9,939 nucleotides of DNA, taken from positions 1 through 9,939 of the forward strand of contig JALZVI010000229.1 of assembly GCA_023301015.1 (NCBI GenBank), read 5' to 3'. Positions 1 through 8,655 of this stretch are shown piece by piece; positions within the stretch are counted from its first letter, which is position 1; each line of letters starts with the position of its first letter. Made by a program: the position numbers and the translations under genes. This DNA is from Rickettsiales bacterium. Lineage in GTDB: Bacteria > Pseudomonadota > Alphaproteobacteria > Rickettsiales > 21-14-0-20-44-7. Under the pieces are notes generated by a model. The model did no database searches. It saw only the letters and a list, made by a program, of their open reading frames with translations, and was not told the DNA's origin.

Positions 1-797
1 TCTTCGTTTCCAACCATCATGATGATGTCTCCCAGTTTAAACTTGGTATCCCAGTTTATGAGTGAAACTTCATTCTCTGAAATAATACGCTCTCCCATGA
101 TTTCAAAAAGAGACCCTTCGATGATCGCGCCAGGGGTCCACGTTAGGCTGAGACCATCATTTTGGCTACTCCCTCCCCCTGCACAACAATCACCGGTTGC
201 GGAAACAGAGCCCACGGAAAGGTTTGTTGTCACCGAAGATCCAGTGCTATTTTCAGTAGGATCGTGAGTTTCAGTTCCTGCCGTCTCATCTTCCTGATCC
301 GGACTCCCACTCCCACTCCCACAGCCGCTCACTTGGGTTATCAATGAGGCCCGCGTGCCATTTTGATTCGCTGCATCCCCAGTGAGCTTCAACTGAGTTT
401 TGCCTGCCTTGGTTCGCAGCTCCACTTTCCCTGGATCAATTTCCTCATTGCAAAAAAAGATTCCATTGACTCGCACGTAGCGATTCTTCTTCCCGTCCTC
501 AAGAGTCACCGTGATTGAGGACATGTTATTCGGCACTTCGAGTAAGGAAAAACACTCACCCGTTACACCAGAATTCCCCTTCACCGTCATCTCCCACTCT
601 TGCGTCCCCTTAGCCCCCTCTAACAAATAACACGCACAGTCAGCTGGGTATGTCTTGGCATTTAGATCAATCGATGCATTTGCCTCACTGTAGTAATAAG
701 GAGCTTCTCCGTTGATCATAGGAACTCCCTGAATATGGTCAGCATGGAGAACGCTGACACCAAAGGACAGTGATAGAAAAAAAGGAAGGTATTTCAT
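1..797 (-). CDS. Secreted Cys-containing protein, N-terminal part (runs off left edge)
   Basis: The minus strand is open from an ATG at 797-795 to the window edge, giving 265 residues without a stop. Residues 1-19 (MKYLPFFLSLSFGVSVLHA) form a Sec signal peptide with an HA|D cleavage site. The mature part looks beta-rich to about residue 155. A low-complexity Gly/Ser then acidic-Thr linker follows (about 158-190, with GSGSGS at 160-165), then a second segment containing GDCCAGGGSS (202-211). Seven cysteines (54, 56, 82, 116, 159, 204, 205) all lie after the signal peptide, so disulfides are plausible. It starts 17 nt after the stop of the upstream 990-aa gene and is probably the last or next gene of the same operon. 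There is no Shine-Dalgarno sequence in the spacer. A signal peptide, beta domain and Gly/Ser linker resemble the front of large RHS-type surface proteins, but no RHS/YD repeat is visible here, so that remains a guess. Reading frame is certain; function is not. Confidence 0.85.
   Translation of the reverse strand, partial: MKYLPFFLSLSFGVSVLHADHIQGVPMINGEAPYYYSEANASIDLNAKTYPADCACYLLEGAKGTQEWEMTVKGNSGVTGECFSLLEVPNNMSSITVTLEDGKKNRYVRVNGIFFCNEEIDPGKVELRTKAGKTQLKLTGDAANQNGTRASLITQVSGCGSGSGSPDQEDETAGTETHDPTENSTGSSVTTNLSVGSVSATGDCCAGGGSSQNDGLSLTWTPGAIIEGSLFEIMGERIISENEVSLINWDTKFKLGDIIMMVGNE
303..322. repeat. 6-nt tandem repeat inside coding sequence
   Basis: The unit actccc occurs three times in a row at 303-320 and continues with two more bases. 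On the minus strand it encodes alternating Gly-Ser in the linker of the secreted protein starting at 797. Being a multiple of three, copy-number change would lengthen or shorten the linker without a frameshift. Confidence 0.7.
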
Positions 798-814
798 CAA
801 AAACTACTAAATTT

Positions 815-3787
815 TTATTTTAAAGGGGTCAGAACAAGCAGGGTGGACACCGAGCCAGGTGTCACAAAGTCACCTACTGTCGGATCAGTGCCTGCTGCGA
901 TCTCGTCAGAATCAGTGATTCCATCTCGATCTGTATCTAAGGAAGTAGGAGAAGTTCCTGAGAGGAGTTCCTCGTAATTGGATCGTCCGTCACCATCAAA
1001 ATCTGCGATCGCATCACTTGCATCGAGATGGTTAAGTCCCGCTGCAAGTTCAAGGGCATCTGGAATCCGGTCTCCGTCAGTATCAAGTGGACGTGAGAGA
1101 AGAGCGCCAGGCATGATCTCGAAAGTATCGATGCTGACAGGTTGGACTCCCGAAGGATCGTCCAGAGAAGGGACGGTCACAAAATTGATACGAATAAGGT
1201 CTTCTGGAACCATTTTAAGCGGCACCGTGAAGGTGACGACTCGGTTATCAGAGCCAATCTCATATCCCGCAGTGGAGGAAATTGTCTGGGTTAGTCGTGC
1301 TTGAAGAGCCCTCCCATCTCTATATTTCCCGCTATAAGGATACAAAGCAGGAATATCTCCAGCGCTTCCAGAAAAATTCTTAAGACTGAAAACTCGCACC
1401 AGATTGTTCAAGTCTTCAGAATGCTCATTTGAACTCAATCCTGTGAGAACAAACGGAATATTACTGGGACTATCTGTCGTCCACTCCTTAAAAATAACGA
1501 GACTTTGAGAACCATTATCGATCAAAAGCTCGGGAGACGGGGGTGGTGTGGGACTACCGCCCCCCGCGACCGGCTCTATAGGTAAGGCTAGAGCTGCACG
1601 CTTGATTAGAGAGACCACTTTCCCCACTACAGGTCCAGCTGTTGTAGAATCCACACTTTCCCTCCAAACCCATTGCCCAGACTCTAGGAAGGCAAAATCA
1701 ATATCCTGATCTCCATCAAAATCCCAAGGGACTGAGGAAAGACCTAAGCCAATGACTCCCTCGTTAATTACGACAGCACTAGAAAAGATAGGACGAAGGA
1801 GACTCAAGTCCTCATTCGCAGCAAGATAGGCAGCAAGATCAACAGCAGCCCCGTCACTATCTTGATAAGAAAGATCAAAAGAGTGAATGGATGTTCTCCG
1901 AGAACTTCCATCCGAGGGATCATATTTTCTGGTGAGTAACCCGTGAGCCGGAACGGTAGATGCGGGATCCCCCGAAAAAATTGATACTCCAGCACCATGT
2001 AAATATGCAGATGCGTCCACCAAATCACTTCCACTTGGCAAGGGGATCAACACTGGCTCTCCGAGCCTTGGGCAGCCGTGTGAATCGATCGAAATAACCG
2101 GAGTGTAATAGATTTTTCCAGATAAGTCGGTAGACGATGCGGAGATCGATGCATTCCTCATACTCAGTAAAAATCCTTCCGGAATTTGAAGGTCATCTCC
2201 ATCAATATTGACTGGCACGATACAATCACAGCTTTGCCCCGGAAATGGACAAAAGGGATCACCATCTATAGAACGGGCCCAGATGGGAGTCGAAAATAAG
2301 GGATCAAAGTCATTCCCTGAATCAACAGAAAGCCGGAGGATGATCTCTCCATTAGCAGATCCTTGCACAAGATCCATGAATTGGTCGCCATTCACGTTCG
2401 CTGCCACAAGACTACTCGCTTCTTGGAAGTTTCCAACCGAGGTAGAAATCAACAAAGGATGATCGGACTCAGCCAATGCGCCCAACACGAGAACATCTTC
2501 TTCATCAAAGAGTCCCGTATTTGAATCCACCGCAGAATGGATTTTCAACAGCCTTCTTGCTGGGCCGGTTGATGAAAACTCACTCACCAGAAGATCAATC
2601 CCAGGAGTGAGAGGATCTAAATCAATGGGGATAGCTGAAGAATCAGAGAGAATGGAATCGTGACTAGGAATCCGGAGAGCCGTCGCGGGTTCGGATGAAG
2701 ATGCGTTGACAATTTTGGAGAATGAAGGGGGCACCCCTGCTGCTCCATCCCCATTCTGCTTGGCATAGTAAACTTCTCCGGTATCGAGAGAGACCACGAG
2801 CTCTTTCTCCGGTGAAGCGTTCTCTGGTGAGGCGTCGATATTTAGGAAAGAAAGAGAGGGTTTCGCATCAAAGAGAGCGGTCTGATTACCACTTTCAAGA
2901 GTCTTAATCGCATTCAGGGAGAGGACAGTTCCTGTTCCGTCTTTTAGAAGAACGGGTTTCGCATAGTATGGCACCGAAACTCCACTGATTGGGTCGATCT
3001 CGACTCCTGCATGAGCAAAGAGTAAAAATACAATTTCCGAACTTCCTGATGATTTATACCTAGGGACGACTAAATCCAGTTGTCCATCACCCGTGAGCTC
3101 TATGAATGCGGTCGAGGTCGCTTGAGCTGATGGCTCGTAAACCGACGGATGATAGCCGTAAGAATTGGAGGAAAGACAAATCTCTGAACGAGCTCCGTCA
3201 TCATCATACTCCAAAAAAATTGGAGTTTCTGGATAGACCGGAAGTTCTCCCACACCCGGAGAAGAAGCAGGAAAAAATGCAATCTTCCCAATTTTTCGAT
3301 CTCCTAAAATAAAATCAACAGCATTTTCACTAGATAAACCTGCTACGGTAAGAGTGTTTTGAAGGACTGCAAAATGTTCCCTAAAGGCTTTAGCTACCTG
3401 CAAGACGTCAGTTACGCCCGATTCAAAAAGGAGACTCCCCCCATCTCCTGAGTTGAGATAGCAATACGCCGCTGCCAATTCCACGATGACGAGGTCAAGT
3501 CGATCATCGCCATTCATGTCTACTAGACGAGGGGTTGTCCATAGAAGAGGAGAGATTGGGAATTTGCGGGCTCCAAAGCCATGGATTTCGCAGCCCTCTG
3601 GAAGACCCACTGCTCTATCGAATGCCACGCGCACCGCACTCTCTCCCGGAGTCGGAGAGGTCACGACAATCGCAGATTCGATGGACAAAACACTGTCGGT
3701 ATTACTACCGTCATTGGGTGCATCAGGATCTTGGGCAAATAGGGCTCCGATAGATATTAGTGCCCAGAGGGTAAAAGGTATTCTCAT
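815..3787 (-). CDS. Secreted FG-GAP/VCBS-like repeat protein with C-terminal TSP3 repeats
   Basis: A 990-residue secreted protein with signal peptide MRIPFTLWALISIGALFAQ (1-19). FG-GAP/VCBS-type motifs (Dx[DN]GDxxxDL, the calcium-binding loop of integrin-like beta-propeller blades) are seen at 90-99 (DMNGDDRLDL), 231-239, 465-473 and 689-698 (DFDGDQDIDF); a weaker one lies near 527-532. This suggests a degenerate beta-propeller or related fold over residues 60-705. A Cys group sits at 513-522 (CPFPGQSCDC), with another Cys at 572. A Gly/Pro linker (AGGGSPTPPPSPE, 741-753) leads to a beta-rich domain (about 754-895), then thrombospondin type-3 calcium repeats (902-970; DTDGDRIPD, DFDGDGRSNYEE, DTDRDGITDSDE). 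It ends in a short hydrophobic tail. There is no LPXTG or PEP-CTERM signal. The start lies 18 nt after the upstream gene's stop, so it is cotranscribed with it. Likely role: extracellular structural or binding protein. No catalytic motif was recognised. Confidence 0.9.
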   Translation of the reverse strand: MRIPFTLWALISIGALFAQDPDAPNDGSNTDSVLSIESAIVVTSPTPGESAVRVAFDRAVGLPEGCEIHGFGARKFPISPLLWTTPRLVDMNGDDRLDLVIVELAAAYCYLNSGDGGSLLFESGVTDVLQVAKAFREHFAVLQNTLTVAGLSSENAVDFILGDRKIGKIAFFPASSPGVGELPVYPETPIFLEYDDDGARSEICLSSNSYGYHPSVYEPSAQATSTAFIELTGDGQLDLVVPRYKSSGSSEIVFLLFAHAGVEIDPISGVSVPYYAKPVLLKDGTGTVLSLNAIKTLESGNQTALFDAKPSLSFLNIDASPENASPEKELVVSLDTGEVYYAKQNGDGAAGVPPSFSKIVNASSSEPATALRIPSHDSILSDSSAIPIDLDPLTPGIDLLVSEFSSTGPARRLLKIHSAVDSNTGLFDEEDVLVLGALAESDHPLLISTSVGNFQEASSLVAANVNGDQFMDLVQGSANGEIILRLSVDSGNDFDPLFSTPIWARSIDGDPFCPFPGQSCDCIVPVNIDGDDLQIPEGFLLSMRNASISASSTDLSGKIYYTPVISIDSHGCPRLGEPVLIPLPSGSDLVDASAYLHGAGVSIFSGDPASTVPAHGLLTRKYDPSDGSSRRTSIHSFDLSYQDSDGAAVDLAAYLAANEDLSLLRPIFSSAVVINEGVIGLGLSSVPWDFDGDQDIDFAFLESGQWVWRESVDSTTAGPVVGKVVSLIKRAALALPIEPVAGGGSPTPPPSPELLIDNGSQSLVIFKEWTTDSPSNIPFVLTGLSSNEHSEDLNNLVRVFSLKNFSGSAGDIPALYPYSGKYRDGRALQARLTQTISSTAGYEIGSDNRVVTFTVPLKMVPEDLIRINFVTVPSLDDPSGVQPVSIDTFEIMPGALLSRPLDTDGDRIPDALELAAGLNHLDASDAIADFDGDGRSNYEELLSGTSPTSLDTDRDGITDSDEIAAGTDPTVGDFVTPGSVSTLLVLTPLK

Positions 3788-3805
3788 CAGGATAAATTTT
3801 GGTGG

Positions 3806-6800
3806 TTATTGCCCATAATACTCAATGCCATCGGGGACATAGTCGTCGTCGGTGTCGGAGTCATGTGGGTCGGTTCCGATTTCAATCTCGAGATAATTTG
3901 AGAGACCGTCGTTATCGGTATCGACTGGACCCGTTCCGGCTTCAAATTCCTGAAGGTTCGTCTGACCGTCATCATCAAGATCCCCCGCCGGATCAACTTC
4001 AGATAAAGTGCTGAGATCGCCATTTGACGCAATGATGGCAGCGCGCTCCCAGACATCAGGAAGGCCGTCGCCATCTGAGTCTGCTTCGAGGAGAGTGGAG
4101 CGCTCGTAGTGGTTTTGGAGATCGGAGACTTCTAGTGCGGTCAGTGACCGATCGTAAAAGAGAAGACTTCCCACTTCACCATCAAGGGAACTAAAAAGGC
4201 GCATATAAGGCCATGGATTCGGATCATTCATTCCCGATTTTTCGGCAAGAAGGAGACCATTTTTGTAGAATCTCCCTACTCCGTCAGCATAGGTGAAAGT
4301 GAATTGTTGCCAGACATCGAGTTCGAGAGTTCCTGCCCCAAGTTGGGAAGGAGTAAAGCGAGTGGAGACATCTGTGCCTGCATAGACTGAACCGCCATTC
4401 GCGGTATGGAAAATAAAGAAACCCCAATGCGCTCCGATGCCTTGGTTATAATTGAAGGCCGAACGTGGATTCATGGTCCATGAGATGGTGAAGCGCGGAA
4501 TCGTCCCGGAGATTGGGAGAGTATAGGTGGCAGTTTCTGCAGGAGAGAAATCGAGAGATTTTCTGGAGTTGTCTGGATTCACAGAAACGACCGCAGGGCT
4601 ATTATCGATTGCGGTTGCATTCCGGCCCTCAAGACTCCGATCACTCCATAGGTTAACCGGGCTACCATCATTCCCTGTTAAGGTGCTCCCGTCTAGCCAA
4701 GCCATCATCCCCTCACGCGGGATGTTTGTGAAATCGCTGGCGTCCGTGGGATCGGTGCCATCGTGAATTTCGTAGAACGTGAGAACGCCATCCCCATCAA
4801 AGTCATGATCTGGGGCGAGATCAGAGGAGTCTGTGGGATCGAAGGGCTTCAGCCCAAAGGAAAGCTCCCAGCTATCTAGAAGGCCATCATCATCTGAATC
4901 CTGAGAAAATGGGTTTGAGCGGTGGAAGAAAATCTCTGCTCCGTCTAAGAGACCATCGCCGTCTTGGTCTGGGTTTGAATCGCTGAGGCCTGCGAGGGTT
5001 TCGAGCCAGAGGGGAAGGCCATCAGCGTCGGTGTCTTCATTTCCTGAGTCATAGGTCATGCCGATAGAGGCGATGTGATCGATAGAAAGTCCCGACATGA
5101 GGATGGAAGTGTCGATGAGAAGTGGTGCCGATGTCGTGAGATTTGAGGTGTATTTCACGACACCATTTTTAAGATATTCGATGTTAATTCCTGCTCTCCG
5201 CACTTCGAAGACATCATCTGGCCCGGCAGATCCTAGGTAGGCTGCGCTCACGCCATTTTCATAGCACCACGCGTTCACACCATGGATGAAAATGGCATGG
5301 TTGATTTCCAGATAACTATTTGTCGAGCTCGCGGCACTCAGGCCAACCATCGAGCCATGGCGAATTTCTGACTCTCCGATTCGGAAGAGGACTGAACCGT
5401 CCCCATTGATATATCCTGCGGAATGGATTCCCGCATTCCAGCCGTTATAGGAAGCGGTTCGCACGATGGAACCCGTAGCGGTCTCGGGATTGAAGCCTGA
5501 TGCAACACTGGTAGAATCTTCCCACACCACAGGAAGAGCCAATGACGAGCCCGCGAGAGGCTCAAAGGGATCCCCATCGTGGCGATACTCTGTTGCAGTG
5601 GTGTGAAAATCACGGTCATGGTCATCGCCTGGAGACAGAACATCGAGATTCGGTGCATGAGCAAGTTCCCAAACATCAGGAAGACCATCTTGGTCTATGT
5701 CTCCATTACTGAAGCCATATTGGCCTGCATGCGTAATCTGCGAACCAATCTTAAGGAAGGAAGAATCAGCGAAGAGAGGTTTTTCGGAGACGCTTACAGA
5801 GGTGTAAACAAGAAGGTTATTTATATAATAGGTGACAACCGTTCCTGTCCTTCTAATTCCAAAGGTAGCATTACTACCTCTTGCCCCCATATAATACTTG
5901 GCTCTGCCTTTCTCAAAAATCGCGACATTCTGACCGTAGCGGTAGAAGGTGTGATCTAGATCATAAAAATTGGGCTCAGAATCATACGATGTGAGGCCGC
6001 ACATGGCGTAGTGTCCCTCTTGTGGAGGAAGCTGAAAGCTAATTCCACCGTCCGCAGGCATGAGCTGAACGCTCTTCGCCCCTGACTCCCAGGCCCATGC
6101 GGTTGCCGTGTCTTTGGTAAGGGAAGATCCGTAAGATGAATCTGAGCTAGCGGTGTAGTAGAAGTCCCTCCATTGGATCGGGGTGTAGGTGTTTCCACCA
6201 GAAGGACTGAGCGGATCCTCTCCATTTAAGATTTCATTGAGGTTCGGGAGATAGTCTCCATCCAAATCATCGTCAGGATTGATGTCAGCCAGATTGGTGT
6301 AAGCCCCTCCACTGGCAGCGATGATCTGTTGCTCTAGAGAATCTGGAATCCCATCCTGATCTGCATCCAGATCACTTTCTTTTATCGAAGAGAGAGAAAG
6401 AGAGAAGAGCGCCTTGAGTTGGCCGATGTTTGCGGCTGCTCGATTTTCATTCGCTCCGACATCTGGCCCCCAAGGAAGATGCGAGTTCGGTTGTCTGGTT
6501 CCATTTCTAATCATCTCTGCTTCGAGCCAGACAGGTGCGGCTTGATTGAGCTGATTATAGAACGGAGCTGCGATGGCTTTGAGTTGGCCAAGGAGTAGTG
6601 CGGCACGATCTCCTCCGTCTGGTGCAACAGCAGGCTCCCACTCTGAGAAAGGATGGGTTGCTGGATCTCCTACTAACTCAGCTAAGATGGCCGCGGCAAG
6701 GGTTGGGTTCTGCTCTAAAATCGTATCGTAGGCCCGCTTTGCCATCCACTTTGCTTGGCCTAGGTTTGCGGCGGCTTTGTGGTCGACATTGGGGACATTG

Positions 6801-7309
6801 GGGACGATCACGGGATCGCCTTCTGTCCACCAAGCGGGGTCAACATTAAGGGTGATTTCAGTTCCCGTCAGACCGAACTCACCGGGGTTCCCGCCGCCAT
6901 TCCAAAAATTGGGAGTCACCACGAGATCTCCGGCTTGATAGCCTGCTCTGATCCCTTCCACGACAAAATTTTCACCGACCAAGAGGTTCGCAGTGTCGCT
7001 TGGAAAATCTATGGACGCGACAAGGAGGTCACTGGGATCAGAGAAAAATGGCAGTTTCGTCTCATTGATGAAGTAGAACCAAGCTCCTGCTTCGTAAGTG
7101 ACTACCGAAAAATTCGGGGCGTCATTTGGTTGATTGTATAAGCGGTTTTCACCTAAGCCGTTTGGGTTAAAAAGGAGGTAACCGGGCCCTACGGGATTGT
7201 AATCTGGCCCAGTGACGCCATTCGCTAAACCGAGATCTCCCAACGGGACAGCCTCTAGAGAACTCCCTCCGATCGAAAGGGCGGTAAAGATGGAGAATAG
7301 GAGTCTCAT
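3806..7309 (-). CDS. Large secreted multidomain protein: LGQxK repeats, TSP3 repeats, paired beta domains, LamG-like domain
   Basis: A 1167-residue protein with signal peptide MRLLFSIFTALSIGGSSLEA (1-20). Domains in order: an N-terminal beta region (21-170); three helical segments sharing LGQxK (183 LGQAKWMAKRAYDTI, 240 LGQLKAIAAPFYNQL, 295 IGQLKALFSL) spaced about 55 residues apart; a TSP3 calcium repeat (313-370, DLDADQDGIPDSLE); two copies of a roughly 150-residue beta domain (376-525 and 592-745), each ending in a Rxx[GI]xxxxYxxNxxxxYTS block; TSP3 repeats between them (537-580) and after them (757-860); a LamG/concanavalin-A-like domain (about 864-1070, with RFYKNGLLLAEKSG and FYDRSLTALEVSDL); and C-terminal TSP3 repeats to the end (1076-1163). 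The architecture is that of a calcium-dependent extracellular protein, possibly glycan-binding through the LamG-like part. No protease, hydrolase or anchor motif was found. The LGQxK segments are, to my recollection, common in verrucomicrobial surface proteins. The gap to the upstream gene is 41 nt. Confidence 0.92.
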   Translation of the reverse strand: MRLLFSIFTALSIGGSSLEAVPLGDLGLANGVTGPDYNPVGPGYLLFNPNGLGENRLYNQPNDAPNFSVVTYEAGAWFYFINETKLPFFSDPSDLLVASIDFPSDTANLLVGENFVVEGIRAGYQAGDLVVTPNFWNGGGNPGEFGLTGTEITLNVDPAWWTEGDPVIVPNVPNVDHKAAANLGQAKWMAKRAYDTILEQNPTLAAAILAELVGDPATHPFSEWEPAVAPDGGDRAALLLGQLKAIAAPFYNQLNQAAPVWLEAEMIRNGTRQPNSHLPWGPDVGANENRAAANIGQLKALFSLSLSSIKESDLDADQDGIPDSLEQQIIAASGGAYTNLADINPDDDLDGDYLPNLNEILNGEDPLSPSGGNTYTPIQWRDFYYTASSDSSYGSSLTKDTATAWAWESGAKSVQLMPADGGISFQLPPQEGHYAMCGLTSYDSEPNFYDLDHTFYRYGQNVAIFEKGRAKYYMGARGSNATFGIRRTGTVVTYYINNLLVYTSVSVSEKPLFADSSFLKIGSQITHAGQYGFSNGDIDQDGLPDVWELAHAPNLDVLSPGDDHDRDFHTTATEYRHDGDPFEPLAGSSLALPVVWEDSTSVASGFNPETATGSIVRTASYNGWNAGIHSAGYINGDGSVLFRIGESEIRHGSMVGLSAASSTNSYLEINHAIFIHGVNAWCYENGVSAAYLGSAGPDDVFEVRRAGINIEYLKNGVVKYTSNLTTSAPLLIDTSILMSGLSIDHIASIGMTYDSGNEDTDADGLPLWLETLAGLSDSNPDQDGDGLLDGAEIFFHRSNPFSQDSDDDGLLDSWELSFGLKPFDPTDSSDLAPDHDFDGDGVLTFYEIHDGTDPTDASDFTNIPREGMMAWLDGSTLTGNDGSPVNLWSDRSLEGRNATAIDNSPAVVSVNPDNSRKSLDFSPAETATYTLPISGTIPRFTISWTMNPRSAFNYNQGIGAHWGFFIFHTANGGSVYAGTDVSTRFTPSQLGAGTLELDVWQQFTFTYADGVGRFYKNGLLLAEKSGMNDPNPWPYMRLFSSLDGEVGSLLFYDRSLTALEVSDLQNHYERSTLLEADSDGDGLPDVWERAAIIASNGDLSTLSEVDPAGDLDDDGQTNLQEFEAGTGPVDTDNDGLSNYLEIEIGTDPHDSDTDDDYVPDGIEYYGQ

Positions 7310-7350
7310 GAGTGGGTTTTAGGGGTTACCTTAAAGAACTAGAACGACTC

Positions 7351-8655
7351 TTAGTTGCCATAGACTCCCATAGAGACATCGCCTTGGGGCTTGGGGATGA
7401 TGATGTCGCCGTTTCGCTTGATGATGAGGGCGTCTGAGCGCTGAGTATCGTTTGCGCCGTTACCTACTACGAGGAGAGGTTCGGTTTCAGATGAAAAATC
7501 ACTAGAACTGTTCCCTTTTGTCTGATTGTAACTACCGATGATTGTCGCTCTTTGTGCTCCGACCGAAAGGCCGACTCCAAGTGCACTCGCATAATTTGCA
7601 GTCACCTCGTTCGAATGCCCTGCAATAAAAGAGGTTATCCCGAGAGTAACATTCTGCTGGCCAAAGACCGTCGAGGCTGCAGCGGCATTGTTAGTCGCGT
7701 CATCCCCAATCACATTGCCGATCCCAGAAGCAAAAGAATTCGATCCTACCACTTTATTACCTTCTCCGAAGACAACGCTACCTCCACCGTGATTTGATAC
7801 GCTGAACATTTCATTATTTTCCCCGATAACAAACGATTTTGAGGTCTCCACCTCATTCCCATCACCTGAAACTATTGTTGAATTTAAGCTAGAAAAACTC
7901 CCAAAAAAACCAGGAGCACCCAGAATATTATTTGTCCCAATAGCTATCGCCAAGGCGTTTCCCGAAGTATTTCCTATCGTATTCGCTCCAATACTCTGTG
8001 AATGCGATGTTACAATAACTCCATTATTATTTGGAGAAAGGTAATTTACCGCACTCGCCTCAGTGAGAAGAGGGGATCCATACAAGCTAGCAGTGCCGTC
8101 GTCGTAAATCTCAAAGGCATTGGATCGTTCGGTTACAGCGGGTCCGATTCCATCACCGATCGAAAAGAGGAGATCGGGCTTATCAACATTATATTTCCCC
8201 ATGACGATGGAATGACTATTGTTATTCTTGAGGGCCGTGCCAATCGCTGTCGCATCATCTGCAACTAAGTAATTGTCATAACCCAGCGCAGTGGACCGGC
8301 GACCATAAACCGTGTTTTTATATCCAGCGGCAAATGAATATCCCCAAACACTCGGATTCGATTTGTTCACCATATTTTCGCGACCAAACGCAGCACTCAT
8401 CGAGCCAACATCGTTCAGAAAGCCGCTGGCGAAAGAATGCCAATACGATCTGTTATCCGTTCCAAAAGCCCCCGACCGGTAGACGGACCAATTGCGCACA
8501 CCCACCGCTAATGACGCCTGGTAAGCTACGAGATTATCCTCATTTTCGGGCTTTTCATCTGCAGGCGGTTGAACCCTTAGATTGTCAAAAACTTGGGCAG
8601 AAAGCCCCGAAAAAAGCGCTACTGCCAATCCTGAATAAATAATTTCCTTTCTCAT
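7351..8655 (-). CDS. YadA-head-like beta-roll surface protein without a membrane anchor
   Basis: A 434-residue protein with signal peptide MRKEIIYSGLAVALFSGLSA (1-20). Most of the rest consists of short repeats of the kind [SA]xAxGxxNxV, the left-handed beta-roll repeat of trimeric autotransporter heads (YadA/Hep_Hag family): examples are ATAIGTALKNNN (135-146), SFVIGENNEM (274-283), SVVFGEGNKVVGSNSFASG (293-311) and ATIIGSYNQTKGN (370-382). Repeats form two blocks (about 45-157 and 216-382), each closed by a related module: 160-190 (DLLFSIGDG, RSNAFEIYDDG) and 392-418 (EPLLVVGNG, RSDALIIKRNGDI). The protein ends PKPQGDVSMGVYGN. The C-terminal YadA stalk and 12-stranded anchor are absent, so this is not a classical autotransporter. 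Probable role: trimeric adhesive or structural fibre exported to the surface. It begins 9 nt after the upstream gene's stop; the spacer is only A-rich. Fold call fairly sure; function inferred. Confidence 0.9.
   Translation of the reverse strand: MRKEIIYSGLAVALFSGLSAQVFDNLRVQPPADEKPENEDNLVAYQASLAVGVRNWSVYRSGAFGTDNRSYWHSFASGFLNDVGSMSAAFGRENMVNKSNPSVWGYSFAAGYKNTVYGRRSTALGYDNYLVADDATAIGTALKNNNSHSIVMGKYNVDKPDLLFSIGDGIGPAVTERSNAFEIYDDGTASLYGSPLLTEASAVNYLSPNNNGVIVTSHSQSIGANTIGNTSGNALAIAIGTNNILGAPGFFGSFSSLNSTIVSGDGNEVETSKSFVIGENNEMFSVSNHGGGSVVFGEGNKVVGSNSFASGIGNVIGDDATNNAAAASTVFGQQNVTLGITSFIAGHSNEVTANYASALGVGLSVGAQRATIIGSYNQTKGNSSSDFSSETEPLLVVGNGANDTQRSDALIIKRNGDIIIPKPQGDVSMGVYGN

Noticed and set aside
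3787..4074. Minus-strand 95-codon frame overlapping the end of the 1167-aa gene
   Set aside because: It arises from the repetitive Asp/Gly codons of the TSP3 repeats read in another frame, giving Thr/Met/Pro-rich low complexity.
5579..5959. Plus-strand 126-codon open frame inside the 1167-aa gene
   Set aside because: It is fully antisense to a gene with clear domain structure in its own frame, and its translation has no recognisable features.
6786..6805. Short 9-nt tandem repeat (acattgggg twice)
   Set aside because: It encodes VPNVPNV in a linker of the 1167-aa protein; only about two copies, too few to be notable.
815..8655. PEP-CTERM, LPXTG or type IX sorting signals at the C-termini of the three complete large proteins
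   Set aside because: None of the three C-termini has the motif, hydrophobic helix and basic tail needed; the hydrophobic end of the 990-aa protein (STLLVLTPLK) is too short.
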